Shown piece after piece: positions 1-11,800 of a DNA stretch of 64,000 nt; position 1 is the stretch's first letter; every line of letters starts with the position of its first letter. The notes beneath the pieces are model-generated. The model was not told the DNA's origin and did not search any database. It saw only the letters and a program-made list of their open reading frames with translations. The stretch is from Clavelina lepadiformis (taxonomy: Eukaryota > Chordata > Ascidiacea > Aplousobranchia > Clavelinidae). The stretch lies in the NCBI RefSeq assembly GCF_947623445.1, contig NC_135244.1:17298860-17362859 (forward strand), in the 5' to 3' direction. The position numbers and the translations under genes are program-made.

Positions 1-688
1 TTTGTTGTTACAAAAATATAATATAACAAACGAGCCGAGAAGAATAATGTAGAATGTCTACAGGCAAAAAATAAGTTTGTTTGACTTTGCCTTAGACAAA
101 TAAGTTTATACATGAGACTTATACTTTAATAATAATCTCGAAAAGCAAGTTTCTTTGGCCATATAGACTATAGGGTATTTATGATCAGAATAAAATGTCT
201 GTCAGCTATGCAGTATGATCGAGCTCGTGTTCGGCAAAGCTTGTTAAAACAACTGAAGTGAATCGACTGTTTCATTACACCAAAACTAGTGCTTGGCTGG
301 ATGGTTGAAAAAGGAATTCCTATGCTTTGCTGACTTTGGTAAAAAAGAAACAATTTTAAGATCAAGAGCTGTCAAATTGTTTGAATATTTTGGTTTGCGA
401 GCAAGACGCACCAGAAAATAATCGGAGATAATGATGAGCTTTTGCCTTTGAAGATGTTTTAAAAGACATATGACCATTGACCAACTTATAAAACTTAGCT
501 TTTTATTTATGAGACAAAATGTAACGCAAAATAGTGTATAGCCTACGTGTGACTGGATTATGAAATTGAGTAGTAGGTTATAAGGTCAATACTGTGAAAT
601 AAATCTGTACAATATAAAGGTTAAGTGTATAAGGTGTTTGTAACTTGTAAATGCCTGTATATAATTAGTCTGCAATACCTGAAAAACT
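1..688. other. Intergenic, nothing recognised
   Basis: AT-rich sequence upstream of the rolling-stone-like gene. Only short stop-bounded frames without family resemblance are present, on either strand. The promoter and 5' UTR of the downstream gene must lie in the last few hundred bases, but no clear core-promoter motif is visible. Confidence 0.5.
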
Positions 689-1909
689 ATGGGAAATATT
701 TTGAAACCAGAATTTAAGAAGAAAAATTTTGATTTCAATGACTGCTCGCCACAAAGGTTTTACAAATCACAGGTAATTTCGTTCAATTACGCAGAATAAA
801 TGTTGAAAACAGCGATAGAGATGCACTAAAGAATGTTTCTGATTAACATCAACGTTGTTAAGGAAAAGATAAATTTATATATCGGTTGTAATGTATTGGA
901 ACACTGACGGTAACCTGGTAAAGTGATCTACATTATTTCTAAATGTAGTGGTGCAAAAGCAAATGGGTATACTTGGCAATCAAGCTCGTCCTCTTTGGAT
1001 ACTGGTTTGGGTGGTTTCTTTATGTAATGACTGCAGGATCCATAAATCAATCGTTGCATAAGTATTGGTTGTTTTTAACCAATTGGGGCGTCGTTACCAT
1101 TCTTCTTTACTTCATTACATCAACACTCGTAGTAATCTACGGGATTGCTAAAGATTCTGAGCAGCCGCATGAGACAAAGATGCCAAATACTGTATCTGGA
1201 TCAATTGACCGTTCGACTGGTTTGAAAAGTAACTTGAAAGTTTCATCAGGTAAAACGTTCAGCTTATAACATTTCCGTTATATTTATGTTCTACTTTGCT
1301 TATATTTGATAAAGTTTTGGATAAATCCTGTTTGATCAAGTTTGCACTCTGCAGTGTGGATTCTAACAGAGTAAAGAGAACTTTGTCATGTTAGATACTC
1401 GAGAAAACCCAAATCTTCGATGGTTTCACAAAATTGTTTGGATTCTGCAAAGCGTCTCGGTAAATGGTGCTATAATCATCGGCATATCATATTGGTCCTT
1501 GTTGTCTAATGGTGAGGAGACAGCGTCAAGTATCAACAGCCACGCAATCAACATAGTCATTATGATCATTGACCTTTTCTTGAATGATATACCGGTACGT
1601 TTGCTACATTTTTATCATTCTTCGCTTTATACTTTTGTGTATAGCGTATTTTCTTTGATTGTGCATGCTTCCGGGTACACGTCGGCAATTTACCCAGTTT
1701 TGGATTGGCAAAATAACGTGGGAATGGCAATCGGTTTATGCCTTGGAATCACATTTATTGCTTCCCCGGTTGTTCACGCACTTGTTTTTTTCACTTTTTA
1801 TCAATTGCGTTTGTTTATTGCCCAACAAACGGTTTTGAGCACAGTAGTCGCCCCAGCTGTTACTCTGTTAGAAATTGACAATCCAACCTTCAAGAAGGAC
1901 GAAGTTTAA
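689..1909 (+). CDS. Rolling-stone-like multi-pass membrane protein
   Basis: Three exons: 689-772, 949-1249 and about 1377-1909; joined they give 305 residues. Exon 1 encodes MGNILKPEF...RFYKSQ, and an in-frame TGA lies just upstream of the ATG. Exon 2 opens with W and carries the family-like segment YWLFLTNWGVV inside hydrophobic stretches. Exon 3 carries HAINIVIMIIDLFL, a RLLHFYHSSLY segment and YPVLDW, all typical of the Drosophila rolling stone (rost) family. At least four membrane segments are apparent (exon 2 start and middle, exon 3 start, around residues 200-230 and 240-270). Rost in flies acts in myoblast fusion; homologues elsewhere are mostly uncharacterised, so the role here is unknown. 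The exon 2/3 join (phase 1, acceptor AG at 1375-1376) is the least certain; several AGs lie close together. Confidence 0.8.
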
Positions 1910-2158
1910 GACTTGGATGAAACGATCATGTACATTGTACAACCATGAAATATTTTTTGATAAAGGATAGGTCAGTAAAGTGGAAACTCAACTTATCAAT
2001 GCTGATTTTTCATTACCCATGCTGACTTTAAAGCAAGTTGAATTAAATTTTTCAAGTTCTTTTTATTATGACAATGAAGATTTCTTAATTTCTATTTGTA
2101 CATACTTTTTTGCGTCTTTTCCATGACTATGATGGAGATTACTTTTTGTCATCCGACG

Positions 2159-2189
2159 ACTGTGAACGACTTTCTTTGTCGTTCACAGT
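2159..2189. repeat. Perfect 12-bp hairpin in probable 3' UTR
   Basis: Arms 2159-2170 (ACTGTGAACGAC) and 2178-2189 are exact reverse complements with a 7-nt loop. It lies 250 nt after the stop of the rolling-stone-like gene and just before an ATTAAA-like element near 2203, so it would sit in that gene's 3' UTR. Function unknown. Confidence 0.7.
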
Positions 2190-2849
2190 TTTGTATAGTT
2201 GAATTAAAATATAATGTTTGAATAACAAATACTGTATATGATAAATGAGAATGCAGAACTGAAAGTTTATCAGGTAAATTATCATATATAGCCTATTATT
2301 GTATTGACTGATTATTGCATTTTTGCATCTCGCACAGCTAAGTATGCTATAGGTACCGTAGTAGCACTAGCAGGTACAATGAAGAACATTGTATATACAG
2401 TATATAGGCCTAGCTACAGCAGATTACAAGTTATATGTAGTTATATTACGATATACTGTAGGGTAAGATGGCAATAGTTGAGCTAAATATCTTGTAGGCT
2501 GCACTAATTAAAGATGTAGGATGTAAAGATACCTTTTACATTAATAGTCTTTGACTGTTACAAGCTAACAGCTACGTTGAAGAAAAGAAAGTTTAGCCAA
2601 GAGTTTGCGTATACAATAACAATTTACTGCAATGCAAAAACACCTTGCTTAACAAAACATCGGTCTAAGTTCGCTTAACATGACATGTCATATAGGCTAA
2701 ACACAAACCAGCTAGGAGACCTAGGCAGTGGCGCTCACCACACCCAAGACTTCCGAATGCAAAGCTTTTACCCTTCAAAAACCGCTTAAAACACTTCGAA
2801 TGAAATAAAATTTATTGTCATATTTGTATATGCAAAGTAGTGGACTATT

Positions 2850-3256
2850 TTTGAGGCAACCGTGCGAACCCGAATATCGTGAAGGTCGACACGAACGAAT
2901 CCCGAATCTATTCGTATTAGAACCAAACAATAAAATTTCATCCAAAAGTTGTCAAGTCTTGCTTGTAAAATGACGTAATCGATAAACAAATCGCTTTCTT
3001 TCGAAAACTAGTGTTAAAAAACGATTGAAAAAACAAAATCGTTAGGGAAACGACCTTCATTGTAGGCTAAGTGTTGCTGACTCTAGTTTAGCTTTGTCGG
3101 GAAACTAGACCATCATTTTTAACTAAGGTCGGTAAATTTATAACTGATGTTGAACTCGGGTTCGCCATTGTTAGTATTCGTTTTCGTCCGAATCTTCCAT
3201 AAAGGCGATATTCGGCAAATCTATTCGGATTTGGGTTCGTATCGGCCCATCCCTAG
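2850..3256. repeat. Decayed DNA-transposon-like repeat rich in ATTCG/CGAAT
   Basis: The segment holds many ATTCG and CGAAT words on both strands, for example around 2868-2915 and 3150-3245. It ends with GGCCCATCCCTAG near 3242-3256, which read in reverse resembles hAT-type ends (CTAGGGATGGGCC). A matching left end was not found, so this is a fragment or a diverged copy. Confidence 0.3.
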
Positions 3257-5284
3257 TGTTGTATCTAATGTGAGAACTACCCTAGCAGTGGGCAAGTTTA
3301 AAAGTTCTGAGTCAAATACAGCAAATTTAATGGCGAAAAATAAACAATACAATTGTACAAAACGGACACAAATGTAGAAAAAAGATACATTGTTATGCCA
3401 TAATTCTGTTTTTAACTTTGAGCCTATGTAACATTTAACTAGAGTTTGAGATATGTAGGCTAATTGTAGACATGTTCTAGTTTCAGGTAGCACTAACTCC
3501 TAGGCAAACTTTCAAAACGCCCTATCTAAAATTTTTTGAGTAATTTTAACACATATTATAACAAATGAAAATTATTTCATTTTCTGGTGGTTGACGGTTT
3601 CTTTTATTCCAGGATCGGTAGCCTAAATATTTAAATCGTGTTAGTGCCGTGTGTTAGCTTGATCTATTTTATGATTTGAACATAACGTTGCAAAGTTTAG
3701 ATTTCATATCTTCCTCGTTATCATCCAAAACTATTACAGTCTTTGCATTAAAGGAAATTACTGTACTATAATATTCAACAGTCTACCCACAGGGTTTGCT
3801 AAATCACTTATACGCCAAGAAACTGAAACTGGATCACATTATCATCTGAGGGAAATTATGAGAATAGTGGCACAAAAACTGAACCACCAGTTTTGCGTCG
3901 TAATGTATTTCATACTTCATAGATTAGCTTGGAGTGTCCAACTGAATATGCTAATATGCGAAACGGTTCATTCATTTATTTTTTAAATTGAATGCATTTA
4001 ATCTTAGTCCACATCTTCAGACATATTGTACTAAACACAAAACTCTGTCTATACAATTCGAAAATGAATTTCCTCTTCTTTGGAGTAAGCGACACAAGAC
4101 GTTTCCCAAGTCCCTATTTAGCAATGTAAGCTTACAAATAAATAACTAGTACACAAAGAATTATATAAATAGAAGATTCACATTTTACTAAATAAAAACA
4201 AGTAGCCTACCATATCATACCATAAAGCCACAAATAAATTTGTTATAGGCTATGTGCTAAAAGAATGGGTCCTTTATTTCATTACATCAACACTCTACAG
4301 CAATACCTGTACATTAGCCTATTGACAAAAATTGTCCAAACCGTTTACATTTGCATATTCTTTAGCTAATATCTAAACTTATCCTTTAAAAAAAGTTCCA
4401 TATCGTTTGCTTAACTTGCATTCCTTGCAGGATGCCAGATGACACTCAGCAGCAGAATATGCCAAATATACATGTATAAATAAAATATATGTAAGTAAAT
4501 ACCAAGCACTGATCTCAGTACGCTAATGCGACGCCAATCGGCATTCAAAAAAGTATGTAGGCCTTCCCAGTATAATTTAAGCTTTAAGCCTAGTGTACGC
4601 AGCCACTTCAGCAATTGTGACATTGCATGGGGAAAAGTTGATGCACATCACTTCAATGCTTGAATATAACAACCTAAGGCTACCAGGGTGGTTTAGCTTA
4701 AGCTTAAAGTAAAGTTAGGCTATAACACAAATACTTTTTCCTATTTGTCCGTACCAAACAAACATCTTAACTACAACTGTAACCAAACTTTTTCTTAACC
4801 AGGAACTGCCCACTTCACAGCTAGTCAAATAGCTAGGTTTGCTTTAACATCTTTTAATGGCATTTTCTTCAATAAAAACAATGATATTCTCGCTATCAAA
4901 CCCCAACGTAGACTGATCAGACACTAGCTGAACACCACACAGCCGAGCGCAACATTCCCACAAAACCAATTCCACGCGACTAAGGAATCCCCGTGGGACG
5001 CTAAATACATTACTAATTGGGCCCTCGGGCTAACGTTCTGAGACGTCACGAGTATAAACAAGTAAAACACGGCATATCGTGAACATGCATAAAGACAATG
5101 CGAATAAAAACGGTGTATAACGTGATGGATATAAAAACGGTGTATAAAAATACTCTCGTGACACAACAGCATGTAGGCTGTAGCATTAAGCTATTCTATC
5201 ATAGATTGTTGATGATATGGTACGCTAGTCTGCGCAGCACTCAAGCACTGCCAGATTAAGGGGTAATATATCGGTTAGTCATAG
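3257..5284. other. Intergenic, no gene recognised
   Basis: AT-rich sequence with many copies of the half-palindrome TAGGCTA/TAGCCTA. No frame resembles a known protein. A 24-base stretch near 4271-4294 matches the rolling-stone-like exon 2 at 23 positions; this may be a tiny duplicate or chance. Confidence 0.5.
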
Positions 5285-5714
5285 GTGAGCAGTACCACGG
5301 TACTTTTTCAGTATCGATACCGGTACTTTCGGTAAAAAGTACCGAATTACTTTTTTCAAGAAATTTCGATCGGTCTCGGTACTTTTCACGTGACAATTTC
5401 AAAATTTTAACAAGTAGGCCTACCTATGTTTTTAAAAATACATGTTAATTAATCCTTAATACTAATTTTACCATTTGTTGATCTTTTTTAATCTGGAAAT
5501 GTCATGTAAAATTGAATGCGATTAACGTCACATCTGTTTTGACCTGGAGTAACCTTTACCCGGAACATAATTGCGGCAAACATTGCATTTGCAACAGCAT
5601 CATTTACACAAAAACTACCGGTACCGAACTACTTTTCGAAAATAATACCGGAACCGTCGGTACATTTTTTACAAGTACAGTTACCGACGGTACTTTCAAA
5701 GTACCGACTGCCCA
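5285..5714. mobile_element. Non-autonomous DNA element, GTACC family, copy A
   Basis: The left end reads GTGAGCAGTACCACGGTAC. The right end reads GTACCGACTGCCCAC, whose reverse complement starts GTGGGCAGT. The ends are therefore imperfect terminal inverted repeats. The interior is packed with GGTAC, TACCGGTA and similar palindromic words. A second, longer family member ends at 41484 with the same terminal sequence. No convincing target duplication is seen, so exact limits and superfamily (hAT is a guess) are uncertain. Confidence 0.6.
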
Positions 5715-5879
5715 CTTCTGAGGTTAGTGAAGGTAACTAGGCTACCATCTCCACCTACAAATATCAGGTAAATGCACACCGCATAGCAACATGTCTATAT
5801 GACCATATCGCAGTACTGCATTGTACCGTCAATCAACCCATTTTACCACGTAAAATGAAACAAACAGGTACTGCAACAA

Positions 5880-5975
5880 GCTATGGGAGACACATGCCTC
5901 AGTTACCACTCGGTATCCAAAACACATGCCACCGTTACCACTAACTACTCTAAGTATCCGAGACACATGCCTCGA
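5880..5975. repeat. Degenerate tandem repeat, about 3 units
   Basis: The word ACACATGCC recurs three times (about 5889, 5921 and 5961), with GTTACCACT following the first two and GTATCC in between. The unit is roughly 35-45 bp and imperfect. It lies just upstream of the RWDD2-like gene. Confidence 0.5.
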
Positions 5976-6101
5976 GGCAGGTGGTTTGTTACGGCCCTTC
6001 CGTACAGCCAACTTGAACATTAATACATGGCGGTTGGCCTAATTAAAGGCATCGATATATTTGACATAAATCAGTAAACAGAAACTTTATTTATCTGGGA
6101 G

Positions 6102-7385
<1,284 letters not shown>

Positions 7386-7482
7386 CTGAAAAATCTCACC
7401 TGCCAAGTTCTTCGCTGAGGGTTTATCCATGTCTATGGAGAACACATTTGAATGTGGATTGAGTTTGTATCTTTTGATGCAG

Positions 7483-7729
7483 ATTGAGAAGACAGACTTG
7501 GAAGAGGCTTAGCATTGTCAACAGGGAAGAGTGTTCATCATCACTAATCACTTTGGAAACATTTTGTAAATTCAAACATCCCGTAAAAGAAATAGATTTT
7601 GGCGTTCATGGCGGAAGAGATTATCATATGGATTTGGGAAAATTCTTAGACTATCTCACGGTTCACAACTGTCGTGAAATGTTTCAAGTATTGTTTGGTG
7701 TGGAGGGAAAGTCCAGCGATAAGAGCTGA
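7483..7729 (+). CDS. RWDD2: RWDD2-like alternative last exon (distal copy)
   Basis: The acceptor TTTTGATGCAG ends at 7482. The exon enters in the same phase as 7154-7385 (one base completing AG-A) and runs to TGA at 7727-7729. It encodes TWKRL, HPVKEIDFGVHGGRDYHMD, LGKFLDYL and FQVLFGVEGK, which aligns along its length with the proximal exon's SWKNI, EISFEVHGHRNNHMD, MGAFNIFL and FKYLFGIEGR. Spliced from exon 3 (ending at 7057) it gives a 298-residue isoform. Tandem exon duplication giving mutually exclusive C-termini is the simplest reading. The alternative is that one copy is no longer used, but both retain open frames, acceptors and conserved residues. Confidence 0.75.
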
Positions 7730-8886
7730 CATCTCTTGATGTTGAAAATCATTGTCACTACAAGTTACATTAAAAGATGCTGTGTAGCGGGTCATGGAAG
7801 GCCAAGTGATATAGCAGTAGCAAGCACTGAAGTAATTCTTATGTGCAATAACTCAAGTTAAGTTGGATTTTCTAGAAGTGTGAACTGAATCCCGCCAGTG
7901 TTATGCTAGAATGTTAATTCACAACTACCTTGTGTTTGTTCTTAATGACTTGATTTTTTAACCTGCTAGTGTAGGTGTTTCATGTTGAAGGCTCACCATG
8001 CATTGCATCTGGTGTATTTCAAACTGTACTGACACATGCGTATTTGGATGTTTTGCAAAACTAAAGGTCTGGAGAGTTCACCACGAATGTTTTTTAAATT
8101 CAAGTTTATTACAAATGTACGTTGTGACAACGTATTGAAAAAGTCGGGTGGGACAAATAAAATAGACAAAGAAAAAAAATGTTGAAATGCGGCAGTAAGT
8201 AGCAGAGGTTTTCAGAACAGACTTCACATGAACAAGACTTACTTTAATATCCTATCTGTAGAAGTTGATGCCTGGGGCAGACAAGACAAAAATAAATAAT
8301 TCCAACTATATGCAAAACATCTACTATACAACACACAGGTAATTCGTTGTACCAAGACAACTGAACATAATACATCAGTGAAACCCAGAAGTAAACAGCC
8401 AACTTTTTGAAAAGTTTAAGAGAACCAGACATTTTAAAACTCGGCTAATTCATAGCAAAACGGAAACCACAAGTGCTTTATAATGCAATACAGTACAGTT
8501 GTGTTTCATCACACAAACCGTCAATCAGACCATCAAATACAAAAACATTAACACCTTGACCGACTTTAAGGCTGGCAAACTAGAGTTCAGCTAGCTTATT
8601 GTAGCTTGGTGATAAACCTACAGCAAAATTAAGCATATAACCAGCAAGCGCTTCGAAGTGTTTTTCTAAATTAAAGGGTAAAATGCTGCGCGGAAGACCA
8701 AGCTCTTGCTACTAAAACGTACAGTGTCACGGTAATGCAGACGTGTGTATTTTGAAAGCCCCCTGGATTAATTTACTTTGGTTCGAAGCCTAGACAACAT
8801 ATTTTAACCTGAATATCACTGCCCAGTATGCTCAAAAATGCAAGGTCACAATTGACTAGGCGAGGCTTTGTAACCTGTCAACGCTT
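7730..8886. other. Convergent 3' region between RWDD2 and BRPF
   Basis: The two genes face each other here. A forward AATAAA lies at 8156-8161 (RWDD2 candidate poly(A) signal), and a reverse AATAAA (TTTATT on the + strand) lies at 8105-8110 (a BRPF candidate). If both are used, the 3' UTRs overlap by about 50 bp. No further coding sequence is recognised. Confidence 0.5.
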
Positions 8887-11800
8887 CTATTCCTTAATAG
8901 CACTTTCACAAGCTGCGTCGTTATCGGGATGGTCATCGTCGCTGTCGGGAATTTCCCCAGTGACACGGCTGCGATGAAGTAGAGCCCGTTTGTAAGCAGC
9001 TACGACGTTCTTGCGCAATGAAGGGCGCCTTCCTTCAACTAGCTTGGCTTGGTCTGATTTTTGGTCCTTTCCCAAAGGCTCAAGTTTGTTCCTTGGTAAC
9101 CATTGCCTGGTTAAAAAATACAAATTTGCAAATTATTTCAGTAAAAGTTGATCTGGGCCTATGAATAGTTACGTGATACGGGACAACATACCACGTTCGT
9201 TTTGTGTCAAAGAACAAGACAAGATAAATTCGAAGATTTCCATTCTCCATTTGTTTATTTCCGACCTGTAAAACGTCAAGAGGTGGTACAGGGATTGGAA
9301 CACCGTTGTGGCAATATCCTGATCGTGGCATTTTGGGATCTATTAACTGTTCAAACGGTGTTAGTCAAGATGTGCCTTTTGGATTGGACCCAAATAATCC
9401 TATACTTGACTAATACTGTTCACTGATAGTGAAACCTCAGGATTAGAAAGATACTTCATCACTTTTTTAGATTTTTACAGAAAATATTAATTTAGTTACA
9501 GTTCTTGCGTGGTATGCTATTTGCTGCATTTTGACGCCTTGTATATGTGTGTTTGTGATAAGTGGGCTGTTGGTAGTGAGAGCATCTGAAAATCTTACCA
9601 GGGCAGGATATGGTGGGTATCCTCTGCATTTTGCCCACACAAGATCAAGTGAGGCCATATGAGGAAGGTCTTCCTCTTCCATTTCATCCTCTGTTGTGGA
9701 TGTATAACTCTGCTTCCGTATGTGCTTTGCGTGACCTACGGCAATACGCACAAAAACTGACCGTTACGACATAATTTAGAAAAATTGATATGGCAGTTTT
9801 TTGCTTGGTAGTTTTTAAAACGATTGCTCCCAATTCAAAGGTACCAGCGTTCTCGCCAAGAATTAAGCCAGGGCGGTCATCGTTTGATGTTTCCTCGCTT
9901 GTTGCATCTGACTGACGATTTGAAGTCACAGAAGAATTTCTACTTCGCTTCTTCTTTGGACTCTTTCTCTTTCGAGTTGGGCTGCAAAAATTAATGATTA
10001 AACATTTTAAACAGGTCAGAAAAAATAAACAAAGTCTAAAAATGACAATTATAGAAAAGAATAAAAGAAATGAAGGATCAAACGTTACTACCAAAGTCAC
10101 AAATCTTAACCATGAGCAGATACTTACTTAGATGGTTCATTTTTCCTGCCAAGACTTCCAGCAGACGATGTTGTATCCGAATCACTTGTGCTCCTTGTGC
10201 TTGGGAGTTCCTCACGGTATGCCTGAAAACTTTCCCGTCGACGCGACGTCATGTTATCCTTGAAAACAGGCCCATCCCCTACATGAACCAAATAATATAA
10301 TAAGCCTTGTACATATGGTAGATTATAAATAATGAACTAAAATAAATAAACAATAGGAGCTTTAAACAAGCTCTAAAGTGTTTTAGTGTAAATTGTATCA
10401 GATGTGTTGTATCCTCACACTGTAGTAATACTGTGTATTTATACCTGACTATAGAGTGCTTCGAATACCTAGTGTATACTATTGTACAAGCTGCGCAAAA
10501 CTTATCACACAGACATCTTACCAAGGCACATTCTATCTAAACATGCTGCTGCCATAGCTACAATAATCCCACCTGACGTACAGTCGAAGCCATTTAAAAG
10601 CGCCTCTTTAAATACACTGCCATCATCTGGGCTTGACAGTTTCCTCTTTTGGACAATGTCTGTGATTTGTCCACCAACTGAGCGAGTTCGTGTAACGGAA
10701 GTGGGGTGGGCAACATTGCCATTTCCAACATCAATGCAAAGAGAACCTCTTTTGGTTTCTGAGAGATTTCCATTAGTCCCAGAACTATTGAAATCGGGAA
10801 GACTATCTGTGCCAGGGTGGCTGGGATTTTGAGGTTTTGGTTTCTTTCTAAATAACACGGCTGTCCTTCGACTGACACTTGTGCCACTGTTATTACTTGC
10901 TGGAGAGTTTTGCCCTGACGACTGATTTGATTTCGGTGTGCTTGCAGTCGATATTTTACTAGATCGTCTTTGTTTATCAGTAGTTATCAACTTGTTCTCT
11001 GCCAAGTCATCAAAGCTGTCATTGGTAGAATTGCAGGAAAGTCGTTTACAGAGAGCCGAGTTTTCTGATTTTGTTTCATTGGTCACTGGACAACTCTCTG
11101 ATCGCTCCAGATGTCCCTTTTTTAATTTCGGTTCAGACACACTGCTCCCTGATGATGACGTCCTGGAGGACCAAAGTCTTTTTCTTCCTCCGAGGCCTTT
11201 CTTAGAGAATGTTGTTGGCCTGACCCTGGGTGATATTTTGATGCTGGCCCCAACGTCCGAAATTACGGCTTCACTCTCCGTTGTATTCGAGATATCGTCA
11301 ATGTCATCTGCAGAAAATCGTCTCAGCAATGCTATTTGGTTAGGGGAACACTTTTGTTCAGTCTGGGGTTGAACACTTTGTCTTTTTAAATCTTTATGAT
11401 TCTGTTGGAAAATTCTCCTGCATGATGACAAAAAAGTTTATTTTTGGATACCACAAAGCTTTATTTATAACGTGCATGCAATAGCTGCAACAAGCACCTT
11501 TTGAGTGCCGATATCTCGGTTCTTATTTTTCTGGTTTTGCGAGAGTTTAGTATTGCTTGATCGAGACGTTCATATACAACATCGAGCTGCTCCTGGAGGG
11601 AAAGTTTTGATCTTGTTTCTTCATCAATTACTATAGGAAAGCAAATACAGTGTTTACCTACACAATTTTGGTTGCTATTTATACTTCACTAACAGTTAAT
11701 GTTAGGAAATCTCACTACAAGTGATGTGAGATTGGGTTTCTTCTAGCTAACCTTGGGCAGCAATTTTTTCTGGGGTTTTAGACAGAAGCATCCCAGCCTC

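Noticed and set aside
565..588. let-7-like string (TTGAGTAGTAGGTTATAAGG)
   Set aside because: The seed lacks a G of GAGGTAG, and no complementary arm lies within 100 bp on either side, so there is no precursor hairpin.
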